DNA of 44,929 bases from Candidatus Gastranaerophilales bacterium. GTDB lineage: Bacteria; Cyanobacteriota; Vampirovibrionia; Gastranaerophilales; Gastranaerophilaceae. The position numbers were made by a program, and so were the translations under genes. Position 1 is the first letter of the stretch, and every line of letters starts with the position of its first letter. Below are positions 25,600-33,764 of the stretch, piece by piece. The notes under the pieces were generated by a model. It had not been told where the DNA came from. It did not search any database and saw nothing but the letters and a program-made list of their open reading frames with translations. The DNA is taken from contig CALUTG010000009.1 in the NCBI GenBank assembly GCA_944323615.1, positions 1 to 44,929 of the forward strand, given 5' to 3'.

Positions 25600-26512
25600 T
25601 ATAGTTTTTTTCGGAACCCCTGATATAGGGCTAAAATCACTGGAATATCTTTATAACTCAGATAAGTTCAATGTTCAGGCTGTTGTAACCAATCCGGACA
25701 GACCTTCCGGCAGAGGGCATAAGCTTATGCCAAGTCCTATTAAAGTGTTTGCACTTGAACATAATATTCCGGTTTTTCAGCCAAAATCAATAAGAAAAGA
25801 GCCGGAAATTATTAATGCATTAAAAGAATTAAAGCCGGATTTTTTTGTAACATTTGCTTTTGGGCAGATTCTATCGCAGGAAGTACTTGATATTCCAAAA
25901 TATGAAACAGTTAATCTTCATGTGTCGCTGCTTCCGAAATACAGAGGTGCAAATCCGATTCAGCGTGCAATTATGAACGGAGAAACAGAAACCGGAATCT
26001 GTACAATGATTACGGAACTGGGGCTTGATACAGGTGCAATTTGCCTGACTCACCCGATTGAAATAAATAACGATATGAATTGCGTTGAACTTTTTGAAAT
26101 CTGCTCTTCCGAATCGCCAAAACTGTTAGAAAGAACCCTCCTCGGCATAGCAGAAGGTACTCTAACTCCTACTGCACAATGCGAAAACGGAGTTTGTTAC
26201 GCAGAAAAACTTAAAAAAGAAGAATGCCAAATTGATTGGAATAAGTCTGCAGCAGAGATTCATAATCTTGTAAGAGGGGTTTATAAGTGTCCGGGCGCAT
26301 TTTTTGAGCATAATGGCAAAATCATTAAAGTTATGGAAACAGAAGTTGTCGATAAAACTCAGGAAGGACATGCCGGAGACTTTATCAGTATCACAAACTC
26401 CGGAATTGACGTTCAGACAGGAAAAGGTGTCTTGCGTTTATTAAGAGTCAAGCCGGAAGGCAAAGGCGAAATGTCAGCCCGTGACTGGTCAAACGGTCTT
26501 CATATAACGTAA
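25592..26512 (+). CDS. fmt: Methionyl-tRNA formyltransferase
   Basis: Fmt formylates Met on the initiator tRNA using 10-formyl-tetrahydrofolate. The 306-aa length is standard. The catalytic Asn108, His110 and Asp146 sit in NLHVSLLPKYRG and LGLDTG. PSGRG (38-42) and the C-terminal beta-domain with VRGVYKCPGAFF and LLRVKPEGKGEM are typical. It starts inside the end of def (eight-base overlap), so translation is coupled. Confidence 0.96.
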   Translation: MLNIVFFGTPDIGLKSLEYLYNSDKFNVQAVVTNPDRPSGRGHKLMPSPIKVFALEHNIPVFQPKSIRKEPEIINALKELKPDFFVTFAFGQILSQEVLDIPKYETVNLHVSLLPKYRGANPIQRAIMNGETETGICTMITELGLDTGAICLTHPIEINNDMNCVELFEICSSESPKLLERTLLGIAEGTLTPTAQCENGVCYAEKLKKEECQIDWNKSAAEIHNLVRGVYKCPGAFFEHNGKIIKVMETEVVDKTQEGHAGDFISITNSGIDVQTGKGVLRLLRVKPEGKGEMSARDWSNGLHIT

Positions 26513-27043
26513 CCTTATTTTGTCATGCTGAACTCGTTTCCACTGCTGTCCCGAATAATTTAACAAAAATTATTCATATAACAATATATGATTGTAATAG
26601 ATGGTATTACTAAAATGTTGAGACAATAAATAATCGAAGGTTATGCACCCCGAAAATGCGCCTGTATTCCTTTAGCAGTCAGCGGTAAATGAATTGTGTT
26701 AAAGATCTCCTTCCCTGGTTAGGGAAGGTTGGGATGGGTATTGGTCCTTTCTATATAATCAGCACCCACCTCTTATCCTCCCTCAAAAAGGGAGGAAGAT
26801 TATCAATGATGATTTTATCATGGACAACATTGGAACTCGTTTCAGCATCTTACCAACTTGGCGTTATACTTGTTTTTGGGCAAGATTCTGAAAGGGGTAA
26901 ATAAAGCTGGTAGTCTAAACGTTAAGCTGCTCCGCCTGATGTAAAAAGTTCGGGATGACATTTTAGTTTATTGTCTATACCCAATTTCTTTCAACAATAA
27001 TGCCTGTCGTTACTCCTTTCGATAGTTTTCTACATAAAATTAT
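26513..27043. other. Repeat-rich gap between fmt and dusB
   Basis: No gene is supported in these 531 bases. The right part holds one copy of a 148-bp dispersed repeat (26833-26980). The left part holds scrambled pieces of the same family: tgtcatgctgaactcgtttc near 26520 and a tcctccctc/gggaggaag hairpin near 26777-26800. A short reading frame at 26689-26904 runs through the repeats, has no ribosome binding site and is not conserved in the second copy. Confidence 0.65.
26833..26980 (+). repeat. Dispersed 148-bp repeat, copy 1
   Basis: It aligns without gaps to 30613-30760 with 14 differences by my count (about 90% identity). The last 75 bases are the best conserved, and weaker similarity continues to about 27043. 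It contains a gaactcgtttcagcatct hairpin arm. No open frame is kept between copies. Confidence 0.85.
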
Positions 27044-28015
27044 TCAATTCAGGACGGCAGTACCTCTGCGCGCTAAAATCCTATCCAAAAGAGAATTAAT
27101 TTCTTTTAAATTATCCATCAAAACCAGTTCACCCCTGCATTTTGAAGCCCCCGGAAAACCGTTTACATAATACGGATAAAACTTTCTTACAAACTTAATT
27201 CCGACATCTTCCCCTCGAAATTCCACCTCTTTCATCAAATGTTTTTTCATTCCGTCAATTTTTTCTTCCAGTGAAGGCGGAGGTAAATATTCTCCCGTTT
27301 GAAGATATTTTTCGATTCTGGAAATTAAAGTTACATCCCCCAAAACTCCTCGCCCTATTGCAACCCCGTCCGCTTGAGATTCTTCAAGACATTGTATGGC
27401 AGTTTCTACAGACACAACATCCCCGTTTGCAAAAACCGGAATATCAACATTTCTCTTAAGCTCCGCAATCTTCTTCCAATCAGCTTTCCCGCCATACATC
27501 TGCGAACGGGTTCTGCCATGAATTGTTATAAAATCAGCACCCGCCTCCTGCATTTTTTCACCGAATTCAACAAAGTTAAGCTCGTCCATTGTATATCCCA
27601 GACGAAATTTCACAGACACAGGAATAGAAATTTGAGACTTAACCGTTTTTACAATCTCCTGCGCTAGCTCAACATTTCTCATAAGAGCGCAGCCGTCAGT
27701 ACCTTTAACAACCTTATTCACCGGACAGCCCATATTTATATCAATCATATCCGCAAATTTTTCCAAATACTTAGCACCATCAGCCATCATTTGAGGCTTA
27801 TGCCCGCTAAGCTGATAGGATATAGGAGAATGATCCTCGCCCCTTGCCACTATATCAACATCTTTAACCTGATTCAGAGCTTCCGAACTAATCATCTCTG
27901 TCGTTAAAAGACAAGTCTTAGAATGCTCTCTTATAAGCGAGCGTAAAACATAATCCGTTATTCCAGCCATCGGAGCAAGTGACACCCTGCTCGAAATCAT
28001 TTCCTTAACCTGCAT
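27044..28015 (-). CDS. dusB: tRNA-dihydrouridine synthase
   Basis: This FMN enzyme reduces specific uridines in tRNA. Of 323 aa, VSLAPMAGITDYVLR (about 11-25) is the FMN-binding start, DINMGCPVNKV (91-101) the family signature, then KFRLGYT, the HGRTRSQMY segment, and FANGDV and VAIGRGVLG near the phosphate-binding loop. The DusB subgroup is likely from length and order but not certain. Its start overlaps the end of the upstream TPR gene by 11 bases; a second ATG (MISSRV) lies five codons in. Its stop lies at the edge of a dispersed repeat. Confidence 0.9.
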   Translation of the reverse strand: MQVKEMISSRVSLAPMAGITDYVLRSLIREHSKTCLLTTEMISSEALNQVKDVDIVARGEDHSPISYQLSGHKPQMMADGAKYLEKFADMIDINMGCPVNKVVKGTDGCALMRNVELAQEIVKTVKSQISIPVSVKFRLGYTMDELNFVEFGEKMQEAGADFITIHGRTRSQMYGGKADWKKIAELKRNVDIPVFANGDVVSVETAIQCLEESQADGVAIGRGVLGDVTLISRIEKYLQTGEYLPPPSLEEKIDGMKKHLMKEVEFRGEDVGIKFVRKFYPYYVNGFPGASKCRGELVLMDNLKEINSLLDRILARRGTAVLN

Positions 28016-30137
28016 ACGGCTTCAATTCTTCCACCCTTGATTTTGCGTATTTTAGATATTCATCATCGGTTGTGTAGCTTGAAATAAAGATATTATAGTA
28101 TTTGTAAGCCTCTTTATACTTTTCTAAAGTATCATAATCAACCGCAAGCATATAATTTGCAATAGGAAGCTCGTTTGAATACTTCAACGCATTTAAATAC
28201 TCGTTAATGGCAAGCTGTCTTTTGTTCTGCTCATCATAGATTAAGCCTCTATAATAATAAGCATAGGCATTATTTGCCTCTTTTTTAATAACTTCATTAA
28301 ACTTATTCAAAGCTGATTGAAAATCATTCTTCTCAAAAAGGTTTATACCATCGTTAAGTGAAGCCAAAGAATAATTCTGCAACACATAAGTAAGCAAATT
28401 TTTTGCTTCTGATTCAGGATTTAAGCTGACAGCTTTTTTAAGATAAGTTTCCGCTTCCATCCATTTTTGCTGTTCAGAATACAGATAACCGATGTAGTAA
28501 GGTATTTCTGCATTCTTAGGGTTAATTTGTTCTGCTTTTCTATAATACTCAATAGCCTTGTCGTAATTCTCCATAGCCTGATAAGACGCTGCAACACCTA
28601 TCATAGAATCTTCCGTTGCCGGAGATATCGCCAAGTACTGTTGCACAGCTCTGTTATAATCTTTGTTTTCATAGCTTTGAGAAGCTGCTGCAAGAGCGGT
28701 AGATGCAGAATCCTTCTGAACATCCTGCAATGTTTTTAAAACAAGATTATTTGCAGGGAATTTAGCCTTTGCATTATTTAAAACAGCTACAGCGTTATTA
28801 TAATCATTCTTAGCCGCATAACAAATAGCTAAGTTCACGTAAGCATCGACATTTGTACTGCCTGAAGAAATAACCGCCCGATAAGCTTTGATTGCAGAAT
28901 CAATATTGTTTTCTTTATGAAGTTTGTAAGCATAGTCATAAAGCATATTCTGCATAGATTTATCGGAAGAATTTTTCGCTAAATAATCAATATACTCCTC
29001 CGGAGACATTGCCGCCTGCATAACTCCGGCGATTTCGGCTTTTGCGGTAACGTTAGCCGGATCAAGCGAAAGGACTTTGTTATACAAAGCAAGCGCACCC
29101 TTTTTATCCCCCATTTCAGAAAGAGCCTGAGCTTTATATAAGTTAGCCTGAACGTTGTCAGGATACAGAGTTAAAACAGAGTCATAAGACTTGATTGCTT
29201 TTTGATAATCTTTGCGCTGCTGGAAAAGTGTTCCGACATTTAACCTTGTATTAACATTGCTCGGATTAATCTGTTCTGCTTTTCCGTAATAGCTTAAAGC
29301 AGTCTCAAAATCTCCCTGCGCCTGCTTAATAGCACCGAGGTTTGCATTCAATTCCGCATCAGAAGGTGTCTGAGCAAGTTTTTTCAAATAAATCCGCTCA
29401 AGCGCATACAATATTTCCATATCACCCTTGCTGTTTGCAAGAGCATAATTATACTGTTCTACGGCCTCATCGAATCTTCCGAGTTTATCAAGAGTTCTGG
29501 CATATTTCATCCTCAAAGCACCGTTTGTCGGAGCTAAATCTAGAGCCGTTTTATAATAATCCGCCGATCTCGGCTCGTTAGCTAAAAGCTTCATTAAATC
29601 AGCAATCTGCTCATTTGCCTGTGCTGCAAGTTTTTCACTTTGAGCTGACTGAGAGAATTCATACGCAGCTGCAGAAAAATTTCCTACGGCACGAAGTTCT
29701 TCCGCAGTTTTATAACGTGCAGATGCCGTTTTATCAAAACTCATAACATTCAGACATTGATTCAAATTTTCATTGGCCGAAGCAATCATGGCGGCAGAAT
29801 TTTGAACTGTCTGATCTTTTGTCGGGTACATTCTTAAATAAAATAAGGCACTTCTAAAATCATTAGCCGCTTTATTGTAATTCTTTTCCTGATTGGCATA
29901 ATAAGTTGCTCTTGCAAGATAAGAATTAATCAAGCCAATTCTTGCGGAGTTATCAAGATAATTGATTCTCAAAGCTTTTCTAAACTCCACAATAGAAGAA
30001 GAGTACTGTCCCTGCGCCAAATAGCTCTGACCTGCATTGTAATGCTGTGCAAACATGCCGGTTGAAGCACTGAAAACCGGCGCTGAAGGCGATAACAAGA
30101 CTAAAACACAGACTGTCCCTAACAATGTTTTTTTCAT
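28005..30137 (-). CDS. Secreted or periplasmic TPR-repeat protein
   Basis: A signal peptide at 1-23 (MKKTLLG, then a Val/Leu-rich core and PVFSA) is followed by about 14-16 tetratricopeptide repeats filling the remaining 680 residues. Typical units are visible, for instance A-E-Q-I-N-P-S-N-V-N-T-R-L-N-V-G-T and A-E-Q-I-N-P-K-N-A-E-I-P-Y-Y-I-G. No catalytic domain is fused. It is probably a scaffold in the periplasm or at the outer membrane. There is no Cys at the cleavage site for a lipoprotein. It shares an 11-base overlap with dusB, though the functions seem unrelated. Confidence 0.85.
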   Translation of the reverse strand: MKKTLLGTVCVLVLLSPSAPVFSASTGMFAQHYNAGQSYLAQGQYSSSIVEFRKALRINYLDNSARIGLINSYLARATYYANQEKNYNKAANDFRSALFYLRMYPTKDQTVQNSAAMIASANENLNQCLNVMSFDKTASARYKTAEELRAVGNFSAAAYEFSQSAQSEKLAAQANEQIADLMKLLANEPRSADYYKTALDLAPTNGALRMKYARTLDKLGRFDEAVEQYNYALANSKGDMEILYALERIYLKKLAQTPSDAELNANLGAIKQAQGDFETALSYYGKAEQINPSNVNTRLNVGTLFQQRKDYQKAIKSYDSVLTLYPDNVQANLYKAQALSEMGDKKGALALYNKVLSLDPANVTAKAEIAGVMQAAMSPEEYIDYLAKNSSDKSMQNMLYDYAYKLHKENNIDSAIKAYRAVISSGSTNVDAYVNLAICYAAKNDYNNAVAVLNNAKAKFPANNLVLKTLQDVQKDSASTALAAASQSYENKDYNRAVQQYLAISPATEDSMIGVAASYQAMENYDKAIEYYRKAEQINPKNAEIPYYIGYLYSEQQKWMEAETYLKKAVSLNPESEAKNLLTYVLQNYSLASLNDGINLFEKNDFQSALNKFNEVIKKEANNAYAYYYRGLIYDEQNKRQLAINEYLNALKYSNELPIANYMLAVDYDTLEKYKEAYKYYNIFISSYTTDDEYLKYAKSRVEELKPYAG

Positions 30138-30344
30138 AACAACATTTTACTACAAGATAAAAAAAATACATACTCTGTAAGGGGGTAAATGGGGTAGTTT
30201 ATATATCGCGAATTGTAAATCTGCGATTGAGTGACTAAGCGTGAGCTATGAATCGTGAATTGACCCATGTCCTCCCCTTGAGGGAGGACCGAAATCTTTG
30301 ATTTCGAGGAGGGGGGGGGAAGCATCATAAACGCCTAGCATACC

Positions 30345-30379
30345 GTCATCCTGAACTTGTTTCAGGATCTTTTAAGTGA
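30345..30379 (-). repeat. Palindromic tcaggatgac element, inverted copy
   Basis: The reverse complement matches the identical pair at 34842-34876 and 35095-35129 with two differences in 35 bases. The core is an inverted repeat (cctgaa/ttcagg). Confidence 0.8.
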
Positions 30380-30397
30380 CTGAGTAATTAAGACCAA

Positions 30398-30431
30398 CCC
30401 CTCACCCCAGCCCTCTCCCTAAGGGAGAGGG
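30398..30431 (+). repeat. Ctcacccc-ccctctcc hairpin repeat, diverged copy
   Basis: The stem ccctctccct/agggagaggg is nearly perfect. It corresponds to the two identical 34-base copies at 34790-34823 and 35163-35196. Confidence 0.75.
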
Positions 30432-30612
30432 AGAATATCAGGCATTTTTCTATCGAAAAATGCAGCGGCACGTGCTTTCTTTTTCTTTGTTTCGCAAATA
30501 AAGAAAAAGAAAAGTACAAACTATATTTATTATAATTTATATAACCAGCACCCACCTCAATCCTCCCTCACAAGGCTACTGCTGTCCAAGATAATTTGTT
30601 TTGTCATGCTGA

Positions 30613-30760
30613 ACTCGTTTCAGCATCTCACCCATTTGGCGTGACACTTGCTTTTCGGTAAGATCCCGATAGGGGTAAATAAAGCTGGTAATCTAAACGT
30701 TAAGCTGCTCCGCCTGATGTAAAAAGTTCGGGATGATATTTTAGTTTATTGTCTCTACAA
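30613..30760 (+). repeat. Dispersed 148-bp repeat, copy 2
   Basis: This is the partner of 26833-26980, same strand and same length, with 14 differences. Similarity fades over the next 60 bases. The flanks also share the modules cagcacccacctc and tcctccctca upstream. Confidence 0.85.
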
Positions 30761-30866
30761 GATTTCTTTTGTGTATAATACCTATTTTTACTCATATTAT
30801 TAGCTTTCTATATGAATTTATCATGGACAGTAGTGCTCACAAGGGAGGAAGATTGTCCATGATTCA

Positions 30867-30897
30867 TAAAAAAAACTGACTCATTACGAAGCCAGTC
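30867..30897 (-). terminator. Orphan intrinsic terminator, minus strand
   Basis: On the minus strand an 8-pair stem with two G-T pairs (30875-30896) and a 6-base loop is followed by eight T. The nearest gene upstream on this strand is the ribbon-helix-helix gene, which stops 193 bases earlier. It thus ends either a long 3' tail or a separate small RNA. Confidence 0.6.
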
Positions 30898-30990
30898 TAA
30901 GTATTTTCTCTAATAATTTTGGGAGGAGATTTGGGGATAGTTGATACATGGCATGCTACTATAAATTTTGTAATCATGGTACATGCCTGA
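30868..30990 (-). ncRNA. Candidate small RNA B with C-rich linker
   Basis: On the minus strand a hairpin closed by GGCATG/CATGCC (30950-30987), with internal complementarity in its loop, comes first. A mostly unpaired stretch follows with CTCCTCCC (30921-30928). Then comes an intrinsic terminator with eight T. The order matches candidate A at 8473-8548 and both carry the same 8-base C-rich core. No clear promoter is seen; an AAGTTTT/AAAACTT inverted repeat with T5 lies just upstream (near 30995-31015), so it could also be cut from the RHH transcript. The 5' end is uncertain. Confidence 0.35.
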
Positions 30991-31089
30991 CAAAAAGTTT
31001 TACAAAACTTAATACTTATTATTCAAATATAAACGCAGGGTAAAATAATCCATATGTTGATGTTACAAAATGGCACACAAAAAGACACT

Positions 31090-31278
31090 CTAACCCAAGA
31101 GTTCAGTCAATAAAGTAGCATTTTCTTCAGCTTTAAGGTTATTAGAAATTTTATTACGTTTAATATATACTCTCAAAGCTTCTCGAATCAATTCGCTTCT
31201 GGTTCTTTGTTCAGAATTAGCTATATTATCTACTTTAGTTAGAAAGTCGTTAGACATAGAAATCAATACACGTGCCAT
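31090..31278 (-). CDS. Ribbon-helix-helix (CopG/Arc type) DNA-binding protein
   Basis: The 62-aa protein begins with the beta strand ARVLISMS, followed by NDFLTKVDNIA and the second helix TRSELIREALRVYIK, the standard RHH layout. The ATG at 31278 is used because GGAGGGA lies about 5 bases upstream. An upstream start at 31365 would add a tail with no such site and would run through the promoter. No toxin gene is next to it, so it is either a lone regulator or an orphan antitoxin. An ATAAA/TTTAT inverted repeat in its own promoter suggests self-control. Confidence 0.85.
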   Translation of the reverse strand: MARVLISMSNDFLTKVDNIANSEQRTRSELIREALRVYIKRNKISNNLKAEENATLLTELLG

Positions 31279-31300
31279 ATTCCCTCCGTAATCACACCCT

Positions 31301-31328
31301 ATTATATCATATAAATAGTTTATTACAA
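31301..31328 (-). promoter_or_regulatory. Promoter and possible operator of the RHH gene
   Basis: On the minus strand TTGTAA (31323-31328) and TATAAT (31301-31306) are 16 bases apart. The inverted repeat ATAAATAGTTTAT (31311-31323) lies between them and is a candidate site for the RHH protein itself. Confidence 0.5.
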
Positions 31329-31503
31329 GAGTATATCTGTAATATATTAATAAATTGTTACGCAATTAAATCATGCCCAAACCCTGAAATCACATGTATT
31401 TCCATGATGTTAAGTTTTGTAAACATGTGTTTTTAAAAAGTCAATTCATGAAAACATAAATACTTTATATATATAACGAGAACTATTAAGAGGATAAAAG
31501 AGT

Positions 31504-33720
31504 ATGACGTTTCCATTTATGACAACAGGATTTACAGGATGGCAGCCATCATTCATTAACTTCCAGATGTGCAGCACTAATCCTATGAATTCAATGAACA
31601 TACTTTGGAACCAGCTTAATATGAAAAGTATAGCAGACAGCATGGTTTATAATTATCCTGTTTTTAGTATGAGTAATTTTACACCATTCTTTGGTGACAC
31701 AAATTATAATACATTACTTGATCCAAGCTTAGCTGTAATGCAAACTTGGTGGAAAAGTAATAACCCTAACAACGGCTGGAGCGGATTTAATAATACCGCA
31801 TTTGGCAATATGGACTTCAGCAATTTGTGGGGTAATTACAACAACGGCGGCGGAAACAACAACACTCTTGGTGATGACAGAACCAAAACTGAAGAACAAA
31901 TAAGCTATCAAAGAAAATATAACAAACTGCTTTCATTAATGAAACAGTTAAAAGAATCTGATAAACTTTCTCAAGCAGAAAAAGATGCTATTAATGCAGC
32001 AATTATTGCAGATAACGAAAACTCCAGAGGAGAGTGGAAGGACAAATTTAACGCATTAAAGAAAGTTTATGATGAAAAAATTGATGATACACACATCAAA
32101 AAACATATCATTAACAGCATGACAATGGGTACCGAAGAATCACCTGATGCTGATGAAGTATTCAAAGTCAGATTGACAGATGCAGGTTTTGAATACAGGG
32201 CAGATAGCATTGATGCCAGCCTTTATGCACTTAAGACGGCTATTGATGAACTCAGCGACAGCAATCCGTCTATTACTAACGGATTAATCGGAGCGCTTGA
32301 TTATGAAAGCACTGATACAAACATTCTTGATTTAATCAGCAGCTGGAACAGTGAAAAAGGAAGCCTCAATGTAGACAACAAACGTATTATGGCTTACATT
32401 GCAGATAAATACAACGACAGCAAGATTAAAGATGAATCCAGAGAAGAAATAAAAACAAGTCTTGTTAAACCGCTTTATCTCTCATTAATAAATAAAGCAA
32501 AAGACTTAGCTAACCAGCTTGAAGGAGAAGAAATCGACAATCTTACTAATGCAATCACAGCATTAACTACTGAATATGATAAACTTGATAAGAATATGTC
32601 AACATCATTTGTTCAAGCATTTGATAACTTGTATATAGCAACAAGATGGGCTGCAATAAAAGTTATAGCTAAAGATGCTGATGAATACTACGGCGATATT
32701 GACAGCATGTTCAACAGAGAACTCTTTGACGAAGACACTAAGAAAGACTTAAAATCAGAAGGTTTTTCTGATACGGAAATCTCTGCTCAAATAGTTAACT
32801 ATCAGGCTATAGAACACGATAATGCCGATCAAGGTAACAATAACGGCAGCGGTACTTTAGGAAATACTCCGGAAGAACAAGCAGCAGCATTGCAGCAGCA
32901 GGGTTATATTGCAGTTTTGCAAGGTAAGACCTATGCAGATGGAGAAGCTGTTTATGAAGAAATAGAAGGCACCAACTCAGACGGAACAAAAAAACTATTT
33001 ATAATTAAAGACGGAAAATGGCAGGAACTCAAAAATCCAACATTGGATGCTAACGGCAAATATACAGCAGACAGCTTACAAGAAATTACTGCAGAAAAGA
33101 TTAAAGAATACAAAGAAGATAAATTAGCTGCAGAAGAAGCTGAAAAACTGGCAGAGGAAGAAGCTAAAACAATTCAGAAGTCTCAAGGGGCTGCATTTCG
33201 GGCAGGCAAAGAAGCGAAAGAATTTCTTTGCCGTTGGACAAAAAAGGATCAGCGAAACGACGTAGATAAACGTCTAAATATAGTAAATAAAGATAATGTT
33301 CTTGAGTTCTTAAAAGGAGTCTATCAAAATACTGCCGTTGATGGAGGCAGCGGAAGATTTTCTGTGGAAGGATTTATAGAAAAACTCGTTGATGATGCAA
33401 AAACAGATACAGATACTATTGTAAAATTCCTGGAGGCAGTACTGGCAAAAGCTAAAGAGTTAGGTCTAGAACCTTCTGATGACTCTTCTAATGAATATAC
33501 CGTTCTTAAAATTATACTTGAGTATATAAAAGACCATCCTGATTTGAATAGCAGAATCGGAAGAACTAATGTTATAAATTGGAACGGTGAGCTTGGTGAA
33601 AAAGCCATAAACGGTAAACTCTTTGGTAATAAAATAACCGAAGCTATAGACCCTATTCTTGAAAGACTCTATAAGAAAATGCTTGCCGCTGAAAACCCTC
33701 AGGTACAAGCGCAAGAATAG
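31504..33720 (+). CDS. 738-aa protein of unknown function with NFTPFF N-terminal motif
   Basis: Not recognised. Residues 1-130 are rich in Asn, Met, Phe, Trp and Gly with no classical signal peptide. Residues 52-63 read PVFSMSNFTPFF, matching PVCMNFTPYF in the muramidase-like protein at 7411. Residues 135-440 are charged and helical (K-L-L-S-L-M-K-Q-L-K-E-S type). A Gly/Asn linker (about 440-455), a small beta region (about 465-535) and a Lys/Glu/Ala-rich helix (540-565) follow, then a C-terminal helical domain with CRWTKK and LEFLKGVYQN. GAGGAT lies about 9 bases before the ATG. It is probably exported or structural, by inference only. Confidence 0.8.
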   Translation: MTFPFMTTGFTGWQPSFINFQMCSTNPMNSMNILWNQLNMKSIADSMVYNYPVFSMSNFTPFFGDTNYNTLLDPSLAVMQTWWKSNNPNNGWSGFNNTAFGNMDFSNLWGNYNNGGGNNNTLGDDRTKTEEQISYQRKYNKLLSLMKQLKESDKLSQAEKDAINAAIIADNENSRGEWKDKFNALKKVYDEKIDDTHIKKHIINSMTMGTEESPDADEVFKVRLTDAGFEYRADSIDASLYALKTAIDELSDSNPSITNGLIGALDYESTDTNILDLISSWNSEKGSLNVDNKRIMAYIADKYNDSKIKDESREEIKTSLVKPLYLSLINKAKDLANQLEGEEIDNLTNAITALTTEYDKLDKNMSTSFVQAFDNLYIATRWAAIKVIAKDADEYYGDIDSMFNRELFDEDTKKDLKSEGFSDTEISAQIVNYQAIEHDNADQGNNNGSGTLGNTPEEQAAALQQQGYIAVLQGKTYADGEAVYEEIEGTNSDGTKKLFIIKDGKWQELKNPTLDANGKYTADSLQEITAEKIKEYKEDKLAAEEAEKLAEEEAKTIQKSQGAAFRAGKEAKEFLCRWTKKDQRNDVDKRLNIVNKDNVLEFLKGVYQNTAVDGGSGRFSVEGFIEKLVDDAKTDTDTIVKFLEAVLAKAKELGLEPSDDSSNEYTVLKIILEYIKDHPDLNSRIGRTNVINWNGELGEKAINGKLFGNKITEAIDPILERLYKKMLAAENPQVQAQE

Positions 33721-33731
33721 AAGTACATAAT

Positions 33732-33764
33732 AAACGAAAGTCCGGCTTTGCCGGACTTTCGTTT
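33732..33764. terminator. Terminator hairpin shared by two convergent genes
   Basis: A perfect 15-bp stem (AAACGAAAGTCCGGC and its complement) with loop TTT is followed by ATTTATTT. The stop codon of the minus-strand gene overlaps its right end. The T tracts are weak on both sides, but the stem is strong. Confidence 0.75.

Larger units (their letters stand above)
30138..31089. other. Large repeat-rich gap with a candidate small RNA
   Basis: No protein gene is supported in these 952 bases. From left to right there are gattcac-type pieces near 30210-30260, a cctcccc/gggagg hairpin with a poly-G run near 30270-30320, a palindromic gtcatcctgaac element (30345-30379), a cctctccc/gggagagg hairpin (30398-30431), a catttttc/gaaaaatg hairpin (about 30441-30463), a ctttctttttcttt inverted repeat (30475-30515) and a 148-bp repeat copy (30613-30760). 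The candidate small RNA B follows (30868-30990). Several of these modules return, some inverted, at 34780-35230. Confidence 0.7.

Noticed and set aside
26689-26904. 71-codon frame in the gap after fmt
   Set aside because: It runs through the dispersed repeat, has no ribosome binding site, and the frame is not kept in the second repeat copy.
30400-30530. Possible CRISPR array
   Set aside because: The repeats are single palindromic modules of different sequence with irregular spacing, and there are no cas genes.
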